A stretch of 64,000 bases of DNA from Desulfitobacterium chlororespirans DSM 11544 (GCF_900143285.1 NZ_FRDN01000003.1:124001-188000); one strand, 5' to 3'. Positions 7,816 to 16,786 are shown, numbered from the stretch's first letter. The notes: generated by a model from the letters alone, not told the origin. Made by a program: numbers and translations.

Positions 7816-9561
7816 CTATTTCTCTACATCATAGCGCCGCGGTCTGGGCGTAATCAGTGATACATCCACCGCTTCATAGCTGAATCGCGGGCCCTCCGGT
7901 GTGTAGGTGGCAATGGTGGTCTTCAGCCAGTTCGCATCATCCCGCTCCGGATAGTCAGGCTTATAATGGGCTCCCCGGCTTTCATTGCGGTTAAGGGCCC
8001 CCAAGGTAATGACACGGGCCAGCTCCAGCATATTCCAAAGCTGCCGGATAAAAAGTGCCGTCTGATTGCTCCACTGGACATCATCAATGAGCCGGATCCT
8101 CTGCCAACGCTGCATAAGCTCCTGGATTTTCTGGTCCGTCCCGGCCAGTTTGTCATTATAGCGGATGACGGTGACATTTTGAGTCATAACATCACCCAGC
8201 TCTTGATAAATATGGTAGGGATTCTCCTCACCTTTCATGGTGAGAATACTGTTCCAGAGCTCCTCCTGAGTCTTCCGTTCACGAACAAAGGCTTCTTCCT
8301 GCCCGCTGGAGGTTGCCGATTTATTTTTCTTAATGTACTCCAGGGACTTAGGGCCGGCGATCATACCGCCATAAATAGCCGAAAGCAGGGAATTGGCTCC
8401 TAAGCGATTGGCCCCATGGTATTGATATTCACATTCCCCGGCGGCAAACAGACCGGGGATATTGGTCATTTGATCATAATCCACCCACATTCCGCCCATG
8501 GAATAGTGAACCGCCGGGAAAATCCGCATGGGAACCTTTTTGGGGTCATCCCCCACGAATTTCTCATAGATCTCAAGAATTCCCCCCAATTTGATCTGAA
8601 GTTCATGAGGATCTTTATGGGAAAGATCCAGATAAACCATGTTCTCACCGTTGACTCCCAGACCCAGATCAAAGACCACATGGTAGATGGCCCGGGTGGC
8701 AATATCCCGGGGGACCAGGTTCCCGTAGGCCGGATACATCTCCTCCAGGAAATACCAGGGCTTACCTTCTTTATAGGTCCAGACCCGCCCGCCTTCGCCA
8801 CGGGCCGACTCGGACATGAGCCGCAGCTTATCTTCCCCCGGAATGGCCGTAGGATGAATCTGGATAAACTCACCATTGGCGTATTTAACCCCTTGCTGGT
8901 AGAGAGCCGAGGCCACGGAGCCTGTATTAATGGTGGAATTGGTGCTCTTGCCAAAAATCATGCCGCACCCTCCGGCAGCTACTATGACGGCGTCGCCGGG
9001 AAAGCTTTGGATCTCCATATCATAAAGGTTTTGGGCGACAATTCCCTTGCAGACTCCCTCATCAATAACAGCAGAGAGCATCTCCCATCCTTCGTATTTC
9101 CTGACTAAGCCGGCCGCTTCAAAACGGCGGACCTGCTCATCCAGGGCATAGAGAAGCTGCTGGCCTGTGGTGGCTCCGGCAAAGGCTGTACGGTGATGCT
9201 TGGTCCCGCCGAAACGCCGGAAATCCAAAAACCCTTCCGGTGTCCGGTTAAACATAACTCCCATACGATCCATGAGATGGATAACGCCCGGCGCGGCATC
9301 GCACATGGCCTTCACAGGAGGCTGGTTGGCGAGAAAATCCCCTCCATAGACCGAATCATCAAAATGCTCCCAAGGTGAATCTCCTTCCCCTTTTGTGTTG
9401 ACCGCCCCGTTGATTCCTCCCTGAGCACATACGGAATGGGAGCGTTTCACCGGTACTAAGGAGAATAAATCCACCGGTGTTCCTTCCTCCGCTATCTTAA
9501 TGGCAGCCATCAGACCCGCCAGTCCTCCGCCTACCACGATTACCTTACTCATCCTCTTCAC
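7816..9561 (-). CDS. sdhA: Succinate dehydrogenase/fumarate reductase flavoprotein subunit
   Basis: This catalytic subunit has 581 residues. The Rossmann motif VVGGGLAGLMAAI is near residue 10. The His that carries covalent FAD lies in RSHSVCAQGGINGA (about 41-54), and the active-site segment SARGEGGR is near 260. The C-terminal helical domain shows the usual ALNRNESRGAHYKPDYPERDD. It oxidises succinate or reduces fumarate at the inner face of the membrane. It lies between sdhC (upstream) and sdhB (downstream) on the same strand. The start follows an AGGTGAAGAGG ribosome site; the second Met (residue 4) is an alternative. Confidence 0.93.
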   Translation of the reverse strand: MKRMSKVIVVGGGLAGLMAAIKIAEEGTPVDLFSLVPVKRSHSVCAQGGINGAVNTKGEGDSPWEHFDDSVYGGDFLANQPPVKAMCDAAPGVIHLMDRMGVMFNRTPEGFLDFRRFGGTKHHRTAFAGATTGQQLLYALDEQVRRFEAAGLVRKYEGWEMLSAVIDEGVCKGIVAQNLYDMEIQSFPGDAVIVAAGGCGMIFGKSTNSTINTGSVASALYQQGVKYANGEFIQIHPTAIPGEDKLRLMSESARGEGGRVWTYKEGKPWYFLEEMYPAYGNLVPRDIATRAIYHVVFDLGLGVNGENMVYLDLSHKDPHELQIKLGGILEIYEKFVGDDPKKVPMRIFPAVHYSMGGMWVDYDQMTNIPGLFAAGECEYQYHGANRLGANSLLSAIYGGMIAGPKSLEYIKKNKSATSSGQEEAFVRERKTQEELWNSILTMKGEENPYHIYQELGDVMTQNVTVIRYNDKLAGTDQKIQELMQRWQRIRLIDDVQWSNQTALFIRQLWNMLELARVITLGALNRNESRGAHYKPDYPERDDANWLKTTIATYTPEGPRFSYEAVDVSLITPRPRRYDVEK

Positions 9562-9608
9562 CTCTCACCTTTATTCATTATGGGAATCGATCATAGGAAA
9601 CTTTTCTT

Positions 9609-10232
9609 TTACATAAAAGCGGTCAGATCATAAAGTCCAATAGCCGTCAGGAGAACAAAGACCGCCAGGCATGCATAAGTCCAGATCTGCTGTGCCCGGG
9701 GGCCTACGGTGATTCCCCAGGTTATGGCAAAAGCCCAGAGGCCGTTGGTGAAGTGGAAAATGGCCAGGACAACCCCGATCGCATAAAAAATAAGCCCCCA
9801 GGGATTAGCAACCGCGCTTTGCATCCCGGCAAAACTGGCTTCCCCAAAGCGAAGGGCAAAAACATGAACAGCCACGAAAATCACGGTATAGATACCGGAG
9901 ATCCGCTGGATAATATAAAACCAGTTCCGAGGATATTGATAACGCAGGATATTGCTTTGACCGGTGTAAACCACCCAGCTGCCATAAACAGCATGAAAAA
10001 TAATCGGAACAAAGATAATGATCATCTCAATCAGAAAAATTCCCGGAACACTCTGCATGGTCTGGATGACTTTGTCGTATTGCCCCGGTCCCAAACGAGC
10101 CGAGAGATTTAAAAACAAATGAAATGTCAGGAAGATACCGATGGGCAATAGCCCTAAGAGAGAATGGACGCGTCGAATCAGGAAATGGTAAGAACCCGAC
10201 TCTGCTCTCCTCAAACCTACCTCATTGCTCAT
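9609..10232 (-). CDS. sdhC: Succinate dehydrogenase cytochrome b558 subunit
   Basis: This 207-residue membrane anchor is of the single-subunit, di-haem type B family known from Bacillus. About five hydrophobic helices are visible, with candidate haem-ligand histidines in FLIRRVHSLLG, TFHLFLN, IFHAVYG, AVHVFAL and IFHFTNG. It docks the SdhAB dimer and passes electrons to or from menaquinone. It is first in the operon and lies 47 bases before sdhA. One subunit in place of SdhC plus SdhD is expected for Firmicutes. Confidence 0.9.
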   Translation of the reverse strand: MSNEVGLRRAESGSYHFLIRRVHSLLGLLPIGIFLTFHLFLNLSARLGPGQYDKVIQTMQSVPGIFLIEMIIIFVPIIFHAVYGSWVVYTGQSNILRYQYPRNWFYIIQRISGIYTVIFVAVHVFALRFGEASFAGMQSAVANPWGLIFYAIGVVLAIFHFTNGLWAFAITWGITVGPRAQQIWTYACLAVFVLLTAIGLYDLTAFM

Positions 10233-10360
10233 GTTCTAACCTCTTTTCTTCTCAATACTTTCCTCCCAAACCCTGTCTATACCCCTTCCTTGATGGCAGG
10301 GCTATCTATAGATTAGTCCGATAATTCCTCACCTCCCTCAAGATTTTTAGGAGTTAAATT

Positions 10361-10498
10361 AATATCTGGTCACAATTTCGAACCATACTTACCCCTCGGC
10401 ATTGGACTCCTGGGCCCTCATCACCTTATATGCTTTTATTTTTGTGGTACTTTGGCATTTGTTTTGGGCAGAGCTATTTAAATATCTGGTCATAGTTT
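10361..10498 (-). promoter_or_regulatory. Direct repeat in the sdh upstream region
   Basis: The motif AATATCTGGTCA(C/T)A(A/G)TTT occurs at 10361-10378 and 10481-10498, exactly 120 bp apart, in the gap upstream of sdhC (10233-10658). It could be a paired regulator site. I see no gene in this gap. Confidence 0.35.
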
Positions 10499-10658
10499 TA
10501 TCGGTCTGAATTAATCTTAATACGAAGGAAGAGGTACGTCAATCAATTATTTAAATATTCCAAATTTTTTAACAATAAATCTTGCATGGTGTTTGCGTGC
10601 GCAGAAATCAAACTTCATTAATCAAAGAATATATAGGCGACACTGTTCTTTGAAATGC

Positions 10659-10688
10659 AAAAAGCCCAAGGTTCACATCCCTTGGACT
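10659..10688 (-). terminator. Terminator after His/Cys-rich protein gene
   Basis: On the minus strand AGTCCAAGG, a short loop, CCTTGGGCT and then TTTTTGC form a typical intrinsic terminator just past the stop codon at 10725. Confidence 0.65.
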
Positions 10689-10724
10689 CAGATTTGTTGT
10701 CGGCAGCTCTGGTGAAAAACTTTG

Positions 10725-11282
10725 TTACTCTTGAAACTGTTCTGTGAACCGTTTTCCCGCATCCGTAAGCGTGATCACACCAAGCTCTATTTCCGCGGTA
10801 TCGCCAAGAAAGCCCGGGCGCTTCTTTCCTTCCTCAACGGTATCTTTGAAATAGGCAAACAAGGCGGCATCCGTATAGGACGTATAGTCATAATCACTCA
10901 GCCTCAGCTCATAATCCAGCGAGATCAGCCCTTTTTCTTTCAGCCCTTTTAAAGCTGCACCTTTTTCTTTCACGGTTTCCATACCGTCACTGGGATCATT
11001 CATATAGACTGGGGCAAGCATCTCGAACCGGACTTCTTTTTCCGAGCTGCTGCTGAGGATGTAGCGGCTGACCGGCAGGCAGCCCCGTTGTGCCAGTTCC
11101 TGCATAAATACTGTTTCCTGAGGGTCGAGGACCGGCGGTTTGTGGGAATGACAACAGGCTGTTTCCTGCTCTGCAGTCTGGCTGCTGCAGCCGCAACCAC
11201 CTGAACTGCAGCCATGGGTATGGGTATGGGTATGCCCGTGGTGTTTATGGGCGGATTTCGTTACCTGACCGTTATTATTCAT
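10725..11282 (-). CDS. Hypothetical protein with His/Cys-rich metal-binding N-terminus
   Basis: I do not recognise a family. The first 50 residues are an HxH-rich stretch (HKHHGHTHTHTHG) followed by a Cys cluster (CSSGGCGCSS, ACCHSH), as in metal-storage tails of nickel or zinc chaperones. Residues 55-185 look like a small winged-helix-like globular domain that is probably cytosolic, with EKGLISLDYELRLSDYDY and a C-terminal GVITLTDAGKRF. No signal peptide or membrane segment is visible. It is monocistronic with its own terminator and lies beside a flavodoxin gene with a Fur-like palindrome. A link to metal homeostasis is inference only. Confidence 0.6.
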   Translation of the reverse strand: MNNNGQVTKSAHKHHGHTHTHTHGCSSGGCGCSSQTAEQETACCHSHKPPVLDPQETVFMQELAQRGCLPVSRYILSSSSEKEVRFEMLAPVYMNDPSDGMETVKEKGAALKGLKEKGLISLDYELRLSDYDYTSYTDAALFAYFKDTVEEGKKRPGFLGDTAEIELGVITLTDAGKRFTEQFQE

Positions 11283-11365
11283 AAATAAACGTTTCTCCTG
11301 TTCTTTCTGTACTCATTGTTTTCTTGTTTTATTCTTATCTTATTAAAGATTGACCTTTCTGGCAA

Positions 11366-11395
11366 GAAGTCCCCGGCCTATAACCAGGGACTTTC
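11366..11395 (-). terminator. Probable terminator after flavodoxin gene
   Basis: AAAGTCCCTGG and CCGGGGACTT pair on the minus strand about 35 bases after the flavodoxin stop; the T-run is short. Confidence 0.5.
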
Positions 11396-11427
11396 CTGTA
11401 ATATCTGATGTATCTGGCGGTGCCAGG

Positions 11428-11859
11428 CTATGCGTCGGCCAGGGTCTTCCCCAGTTTCCGGCATTGTTCCATACCATCGTTATCCGGTTCCAACTGAAGA
11501 ATCAAGCCGTCCCCCGCTAAATTGGCGCCGGCTTTCTTCATGCGCTCTTCCCAGTCCCGCATCCATTCTCCGTCACCCCAGTCATAGGAGCCGAAAAGAA
11601 CCACTGGCACAGCAGACAGATTTTCTTGCTCTAATGAGCAAATGAATGGTTCCATTTCATCTTCTTCCAGAACTTCAGACCCCATGGCCGGGCAGCCCAG
11701 TGCTACTCCATCCGCGGACAGGACATCGGCGACAGACGCCTGATCGACCGGAATGATCCGGACCTCCGCTTCGGCAGCCCGGGCACCTTCAGCCACTCCT
11801 GCGGCCATTTTCTCCGTATTGCCTGATCCACTCCAATAGATGACGACAATTTTCTTCAT
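11428..11859 (-). CDS. Short-chain flavodoxin
   Basis: This 143-residue protein has the flavodoxin fold pattern. The FMN phosphate loop WSGSGNTEKMA lies at about residues 9-19. The first isoalloxazine loop is GCPAMGSEVLEEDEMEPF and the second is FGSYDWGDGEWMRDW. It is a soluble one-electron carrier that can replace ferredoxin under iron limitation. The gene is alone, with an AAGAGGGGAACATGCAGC leader (ribosome site AGAGGGG) and a 20-bp palindrome just upstream. The palindrome contains GATTATC-like Fur half sites, which would fit iron control. Confidence 0.88.
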   Translation of the reverse strand: MKKIVVIYWSGSGNTEKMAAGVAEGARAAEAEVRIIPVDQASVADVLSADGVALGCPAMGSEVLEEDEMEPFICSLEQENLSAVPVVLFGSYDWGDGEWMRDWEERMKKAGANLAGDGLILQLEPDNDGMEQCRKLGKTLADA

Positions 11860-11886
11860 GCTGCATGTTCCCCTCTTCTTAATATA

Positions 11887-11939
11887 GATAACTTGTTATT
11901 ATTGATATTGATTATCAAAATCAATAATAACAAGTTATC
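11887..11939 (-). promoter_or_regulatory. 20-bp perfect palindrome upstream of flavodoxin (Fur-like)
   Basis: Arms 11887-11906 and 11920-11939 are perfect complements around a 13-base centre. The centre and inner arm edges contain TGATTATCA and ATTGAT/ATCAAT, which resemble Fur half sites. It ends about 28 bases before the flavodoxin start, so it may be an operator or a 5' UTR hairpin. The rest of the gap up to 12197 holds a terminator and no convincing gene. Confidence 0.5.
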
Positions 11940-12098
11940 TTTTGTCCTGTCAAGGCTAATTTATGTTTTTCAAACAAGTTTTGAGCATCAGAACTTGACA
12001 GCAGGCCCGTGTGCAATCTCCTTCATAATACTCAAACTCATGGCTAAGCCCCTGCATCCCCTGTGGTGATGCATAGCGAACCTTCATCCAAGCTAATA

Positions 12099-12136
12099 AA
12101 AAGAGCCGGGGTTCCCTGGAAGAACTCAGCTCTTTT
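12099..12136 (-). terminator. Terminator after BlaR1-like gene
   Basis: AAAAGAGC and GCTCTTTT arms with a partly paired GGTTCC/GGAA interior lie about 60 bases beyond the stop of the BlaR1-like gene. Confidence 0.5.
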
Positions 12137-12197
12137 CCCGACGGCAATAACTGCCTGATTATATAGTGTTTTGCCTTATTGGTACAGTTTTACTGCT

Positions 12198-14378
12198 TTA
12201 TGAGGGAACAGCCCAGTCCTTGATGCTGTCATACCAATCCTGGCCGGTGCTGTAGAGAATATCGTCAAAGGACGCACCCTTGGCCATCATAATTTCCCGG
12301 CAGGCGGCGGCCATGATGTGACCCTCCAGTCCTCTCTGCCCACCTTGGGCAAAGAGGTCAAAGCAATACTCCAGGGTATAGCTGCCATAGTAGATCAGAG
12401 TACGATACTCAAGGGGATGGGCATCTATATAGGCCCCGGGATTGGACATATGAGCCGGGGAAGAACAGATGGTCTCGATCAGTCCGGCGATCTCGTTGCC
12501 AACATCCACCTGGCCGTAGGCTATGGCCTGCTCATAACAGGCCATAGCGTGAGCCTGAATATATTTTTGCGTGTCCAGGGCATCCTCCCCAATCCCCCCC
12601 GGGAAAATCCTCTCTGGGAACTTTTCCCGGAGGGAGGGGCCATAATCAGCGCCATCCCGAGGTGTCCAGTATTCCATCAGCCTGTAGATATTCTTGTCCT
12701 CCACCTCAAAAGTAAGGGCAATCGGCATGTGGCTCCCCCCCGTTTCAGAAAGTCCACCCCCACGATATCCAAACTCCATATAGAGGGCCATGGCATAGAC
12801 CGTGACCGTGTTGATGCCGTTGCCTGCCTCCGACTCCCCGGTCTCAGTGGCTAAAGTAGTATGAGCCTGGGCGGAGAAATCTCCACCGTTATACCCGCTC
12901 CTATGATGCTGAAGGATCGCTGCGGAGACAGCTTTCTCCAGAGGGTTCTGCTCCTTCGCCATAGGCTCCGCCTCTACGGTGCCGGCAGCCCTATCACTCC
13001 GGGGCTTCACCTGGCCGGCCTGCTCATTGGTATCAGGCTCAACTATCTTATTCAAATGGAACAGCCAGCGGACACGGGGCTTTTCGGAAAAATCATAGCC
13101 GTGGGCCAGGAGAATATGACCGTCTTTTTGCTCCATCACCAATATAAAGGTCTGGTTTTCATCCTTAAGATCAGCGCGGTAAATTGTTTTCACCTCATCC
13201 AGATTATCATGGGCTTTGTTGTTCAGCGACTCAAAGAGCCCGTATCGCTCCTGACGACTGAGAGGATATTTATAGAGACTGCCCAGCATGACCCAGTCCT
13301 GATCGGAGACTTCCTTGCGAAACAGCACATAGTCGGAAGAGATATTGTACTGAGGGGCGCTGTCCGTGGTGTAAGCAAAAGAATACTGAGAGGCACTGTA
13401 GAGAATCTCATCCACACGGTAAACGGCAGCGGTGAAGTTCTCCCCGGCTTTGGGGTTGGCCATCAGCCCCATACCCAGAATGAGCACAGCCAAAAAAGCG
13501 ATCAGCAGGACCCGGAAGGCAGGCTTTTTATAGTTGAGAACATTCATAATCCGGCCCCTGGTATCACCCTCGCCAAAGGCCAGGGGGGTGCCGCCTACGA
13601 TCCGCCTGCCTGTGGCCAGGGAAAGGAGGGAGGAGGAATAATCCTTTTTCACCTCATGGCCCAGCTTCCTGATCACCGCCTCGTCGCAGGACATTTCCAT
13701 ATCTCTGCCGGAAAGGAAAAAGGCGGCCCACACCAAGGGATTAAACCAATGGATGCAAAGCACAAAAAAGCTCAGGATCTTGACCACATGATCAAACCTC
13801 CGGATATGAGTCTGCTCATGGAGCAGGATATACTCCTTCTCCGTGCCGGAAAGCGAAGCGGGCAAATAAATCCGGGGATGGATCACCCCCATGACAAAGG
13901 GAGTGTCGATATCTGCACAGAGGTATATATTATCCTGATCATGGACCGCGGTCCTCAGCCGCCTTTTTAAGCCCATCAGTGAGAAAATGCTGTATATCAA
14001 AAGAGCGGCAATACCCATTATCCACAGCAGGGACCCCAAAAAGATCCAGATCTGCAGGGGATTAACGCTGGCATAGGGCGTCGCCCCGGGCAGAGACGAG
14101 CTGACGATCCGATCCACCGCCCCGATCCCTGTCTGAATCTGAGGTACGGCGGCATAAACAATGCGTTCCGGAATCGGTTCGGGGTTCACCGGCAGCAGAC
14201 TTAAGGCACTCTCGAAAGAAAAAGGGCAAATCAAGCGAAAAAGCACCACGCTCCAAAGGGCGTAGGGAAAAACCTTCGGCGCTTTTCTGAGCAGGAGCCG
14301 CATAAGCACTACACACAGGATAACCGCACTTCCGGTAATACTCATGTTGAGTACCTTTAAGAATAGTTCCTCCTGCAT
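12198..14378 (-). CDS. BlaR1/MecR1-like M56 sensor metallopeptidase (copy 1)
   Basis: This membrane sensor-protease has 726 residues. Several hydrophobic helices in the first 130 residues precede the M56 zinc protease: HEQTH (HExxH) and, downstream, the glutamate in DMEMSCDEAVI. A further helix (VLLIAFLAVLILGMGL, about 290-305) leads to a long extracellular C-terminal part. That part lacks the penicillin-binding motifs (SxxK, SxN, KTG) expected of a true beta-lactam sensor. The start was moved to 14378 because AAGGAGGAATAAC precedes that ATG and blaI ends at 14380. It is coupled to the BlaI-like gene, which it would inactivate by proteolysis. The signal sensed is unknown. Confidence 0.82.
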   Translation of the reverse strand: MQEELFLKVLNMSITGSAVILCVVLMRLLLRKAPKVFPYALWSVVLFRLICPFSFESALSLLPVNPEPIPERIVYAAVPQIQTGIGAVDRIVSSSLPGATPYASVNPLQIWIFLGSLLWIMGIAALLIYSIFSLMGLKRRLRTAVHDQDNIYLCADIDTPFVMGVIHPRIYLPASLSGTEKEYILLHEQTHIRRFDHVVKILSFFVLCIHWFNPLVWAAFFLSGRDMEMSCDEAVIRKLGHEVKKDYSSSLLSLATGRRIVGGTPLAFGEGDTRGRIMNVLNYKKPAFRVLLIAFLAVLILGMGLMANPKAGENFTAAVYRVDEILYSASQYSFAYTTDSAPQYNISSDYVLFRKEVSDQDWVMLGSLYKYPLSRQERYGLFESLNNKAHDNLDEVKTIYRADLKDENQTFILVMEQKDGHILLAHGYDFSEKPRVRWLFHLNKIVEPDTNEQAGQVKPRSDRAAGTVEAEPMAKEQNPLEKAVSAAILQHHRSGYNGGDFSAQAHTTLATETGESEAGNGINTVTVYAMALYMEFGYRGGGLSETGGSHMPIALTFEVEDKNIYRLMEYWTPRDGADYGPSLREKFPERIFPGGIGEDALDTQKYIQAHAMACYEQAIAYGQVDVGNEIAGLIETICSSPAHMSNPGAYIDAHPLEYRTLIYYGSYTLEYCFDLFAQGGQRGLEGHIMAAACREIMMAKGASFDDILYSTGQDWYDSIKDWAVPS

Positions 14379-14379
14379 G

Positions 14380-14745
14380 TTATTCCTCCTTATGCTGGTC
14401 AATGAGCTGCTGCAGCTCATGTATTTCTTTGGCGCTTAACTTGTTCCTGCGGGTGAATGCCGCAAAAAAACGGGGCAGAGAACCCTCGAAGGTTTCGCTC
14501 AAAAACTGCTCCCCCTGGGCCGCTGTGAAGTCTTCCCTGCTCATCAGGGCTGTGACCCGGCCTTTTTGATTTTCAAATATCCCCCGGTCGCAGAGCCGCT
14601 TGAGCATGGTATAGGTGGTGGATTTCTTCCAGTTCAGTTCCTTTTCACAGAGCTTGACAAGCTCCCCGGAAGGAATAGGGGCATGAAGCCAAATCAGATC
14701 GGCAAATTTTTGCTCCACTTCGCCAAGTTTATATTGTTCCATCAA
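14380..14745 (-). CDS. BlaI/MecI-family repressor (copy 1)
   Basis: This 121-residue winged-helix repressor has the family features. The N-terminal recognition region is EQKFADLIWLHAPIPSGELVKL with the STTYTMLKRLCDRGIF wing. An acidic C-terminal half follows for dimerisation and cleavage. It would bind its own promoter as a dimer and be cut when the adjacent BlaR1-like protease is activated. Stop and start of the pair are one base apart. A 7-bp-arm palindrome lies about 30 bases upstream of the start. The target genes beyond its own operon are unknown. Confidence 0.87.
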   Translation of the reverse strand: MMEQYKLGEVEQKFADLIWLHAPIPSGELVKLCEKELNWKKSTTYTMLKRLCDRGIFENQKGRVTALMSREDFTAAQGEQFLSETFEGSLPRFFAAFTRRNKLSAKEIHELQQLIDQHKEE

Positions 14746-14775
14746 TAAGCCTCCATTAACTTTGGTCGAATACCA

Positions 14776-14795
14776 TTAGACTAAGTGAAGTCTAA
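14776..14795 (-). promoter_or_regulatory. Probable BlaI-type operator
   Basis: TTAGACT, a 6-base spacer and AGTCTAA form a palindrome about 30 bases upstream of the blaI-like gene; a second half site (TTAGAC) follows at 14801. Placement fits autorepression. Confidence 0.5.
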
Positions 14796-14958
14796 CACGA
14801 TTAGACCTTCAAGTCAATCCTTGCCGGCCAAATTCAGTATTCGAAAAGTTATCCGCACTTAAGACTTTCATAAAAAGAGCGGTTACCCCTTGCCCGAAAC
14901 AACGGATAACTGCCCTGTCTCCCTCTATCGTCTTCTTGATTCGTAGTCCTAAACTACT

Positions 14959-15978
14959 CTATCCGTCCAGCCTCCGCTGATAAAACTCACCTTGCAGAAA
15001 GGTAAAAACCCCTTCATCCGGGGAAAACAGCACCGGCTTAAAGCCGTGCCTTGCCAGGGCGGCAGCGATGGTGTCTTTCGTCAGAAGGATATCAAGGCCG
15101 TCCAGATGACTGGATAACCAACCCAAAATGCACTCGGCCGGTTCCTGATAATCCTCATTCACATTATGAGATACCAAGTATAGATACCCCTCCGGTGCCA
15201 AGGCCTCTCCCAGCCTAGCGGTGAGAATGTCCAGGTGATCCTTGGCAAAATCAATGATCCCGGAAGCAATAATCAGGTCGTAGTCCTTGCCGATGTCATC
15301 ATTGTTAAAATCCCCGGCAAGAATACTGATCCTGTCAGCCAGCCCCCATTCCCTCAACAATTGGCGGGGCAAATCTGCGACGCTGGGATGCTCAAAGATC
15401 ACCCCCCTGGAGTTAGGATAATGGGAAATCAGCTCCTTAAGCATGACTCCGGAGCCGCCGCCCAAATCCAGTACTTTTCGGGGCTGTTCTTCGCCAAAGA
15501 GCTTTTGCACTGCCTTCAACAGTCCCTGTACCCTGCCCGTGTACATCTCCGGAATGCCGCAGCGGGCTGCCTCATGAAAATTGTAAACCTCCACTCCTTG
15601 ATTCCTGGCGGCGATCCCCGCATCCGGCCCGGACCTGACCCGTTCTTCCACATTATCCAAAGCCATCATCCTCTCCCGGAAGAGAAGGCTTTCCCCTAAG
15701 TAGACAGGACTGTTCTTATGCAGAAACTCATTGCCTACTCCGGTATTGCGGTAGTCGTTTTGCCGTTTCTCCAGCAATCCGGCAGCAGCCAGGGCGTTGA
15801 GCAATAAGGCTAAGTTGCGCCCATTAAAGCCCGTTCTGAGGGCCAGCTCTGCCGGCGATGACCAGTCCTCCAAATAAGAGAACACCTCTAAACGCAGGGC
15901 TGCTAAAAATAACTGAGCTTCCCGGTTCTTATGGAGCAAATCATAATAAACTTTGGACTTATGCTGAGGCTGATACAA
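14959..15978 (-). CDS. SAM-dependent methyltransferase of the O-methyltransferase type
   Basis: This 339-residue protein has the two-part layout of dimeric O-methyltransferases. A winged-helix N-domain comes first (WSSPAELALRTGFNGRNLALLLNALAAAGLLE), then a Rossmann domain with motif I VLDLGGGSGVML, acidic FEHPSV, and ILAGDFNND. The TTG start at 15978 was chosen because AGGGGAG lies 7 bases upstream; an in-frame ATG at 15996 overlaps the operator palindrome and has no ribosome site. It has its own promoter with two palindromes covering -35 and -10. The same palindrome lies on the promoter of the corrinoid transporter genes, so a link to corrinoid or metal metabolism is likely. Substrate unknown. 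Confidence 0.78.
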   Translation of the reverse strand: MYQPQHKSKVYYDLLHKNREAQLFLAALRLEVFSYLEDWSSPAELALRTGFNGRNLALLLNALAAAGLLEKRQNDYRNTGVGNEFLHKNSPVYLGESLLFRERMMALDNVEERVRSGPDAGIAARNQGVEVYNFHEAARCGIPEMYTGRVQGLLKAVQKLFGEEQPRKVLDLGGGSGVMLKELISHYPNSRGVIFEHPSVADLPRQLLREWGLADRISILAGDFNNDDIGKDYDLIIASGIIDFAKDHLDILTARLGEALAPEGYLYLVSHNVNEDYQEPAECILGWLSSHLDGLDILLTKDTIAAALARHGFKPVLFSPDEGVFTFLQGEFYQRRLDG

Positions 15979-15995
15979 AAAAATCTCCCCTTCCA

Positions 15996-16048
15996 TCTCT
16001 ATCGTATGCCAAGCATACAATAGAGATGGTTTGTATGTCAAGCATACA
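15996..16048 (-). promoter_or_regulatory. Methyltransferase promoter with two GTATGC-N3-GCATAC palindromes
   Basis: Minus-strand TTGACA (16036-16041), 18-bp spacer and TATGCT (16012-16017) form a strong sigma-A promoter. One palindrome (15996-16026, core GTATGC-CAA-GCATAC) covers the -10 and a second (16032-16048, TGTATG-N5-CATACA) covers the -35; their centres are about 29 bp apart. A related palindrome lies at 20162-20180. Confidence 0.75.
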
Positions 16049-16109
16049 TTCATGGTAGTGAAAAGCCCACGATATAAGGAAGACCCCGAAAGCACTGCTT
16101 TTGCACTTG

Positions 16110-16240
16110 TTGCTTCGCCCGAAGACACTGTCGACCCACTTGTTTGCTTTTTAATCACGCATCCAGAAAAGCGAAGTCATTGGCTGCACTTATGCTGGAG
16201 GAAAGTATCCAATGAAGTTATACTTTCTGGCAGTGCAAAA
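16110..16240 (+). repeat. Dispersed ~125-bp element, copy B
   Basis: The stretch shares with copies A and C the core CGAAGACACTGTC, CCACTTGTTTGC, GCGAAGTC, CTTATGCT and GAAAGTAT / ATACTTTC, with the right end near TCTGGCAGTGCAA. It separates the marR gene from the methyltransferase promoter. Confidence 0.72.
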
Positions 16241-16303
16241 AAGACGCAGGCTTTCCCTTCGCCGCGTCTCTGCTTATAGACCAGGATGTACAGATAAAAG
16301 AGA

Positions 16304-16753
16304 TCAAAAATGATTATCCACCAATAGGTTGGCCCGCTTCATAAATTCCGCCACAACCGCCAGCTGATCACTGCTTAACCCATCCAAATAGGTAAACAAG
16401 GGGCTGTCATAAAGGTTATGATAATGCTGATGAGCCAGATAGGCCTCCTCTCCTTTGTCCGTCAGAAAAAGCCGGATTCTCTTCAGGTCGGCAGAATCCT
16501 TTTCTTTCCGCACACAGCCCTTTTGCTCCAGTTTCATGACTGTTTTCGAGACAACTGCCCGGGTTATTTTAAAGTTGCGCGCCATTTCCGACAGATGGAT
16601 GCCCGGGTTGTCTCCGATCATTTTGATCATATGGATCTCCCCCCGGTAAAACACCATATCGCCGCCGAAATCCAGGACATTGACTCTTCCGTTGGCTATT
16701 TTCTCCACCATTTTAATATAATCACCGATGACTTTGTTCACTTCGTTTTTCAT
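16304..16753 (-). CDS. MarR-family transcriptional regulator
   Basis: This 149-residue protein shows the MarR winged helix: IHLSEMARNFKITRAVVSKTVMKLEQKGCV (about 52-81) and wing DLKRIRLFLTDKGEEAY. It begins 33 bases after the ATPase gene of the corrinoid importer, so it is probably the fourth gene of that operon. Palindromes typical in size for MarR dimers cover the importer promoter and the methyltransferase promoter, which makes it the likely repressor of both. The effector is not evident. It could also act on an unlinked gene. Confidence 0.85.
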   Translation of the reverse strand: MKNEVNKVIGDYIKMVEKIANGRVNVLDFGGDMVFYRGEIHMIKMIGDNPGIHLSEMARNFKITRAVVSKTVMKLEQKGCVRKEKDSADLKRIRLFLTDKGEEAYLAHQHYHNLYDSPLFTYLDGLSSDQLAVVAEFMKRANLLVDNHF

Positions 16754-16786
16754 AGAAAAAATTATACCTCAAATTATGGAAAACAT

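Noticed and set aside
11956-12147. 63-codon minus-strand frame
   Set aside because: It spans a terminator hairpin, has no ribosome site and no conserved features.
12861-13970. Long plus-strand open frame of 369 codons
   Set aside because: It lies wholly opposite the BlaR1-like gene, has no ribosome site or domain, and follows the third-position bias of the real gene.
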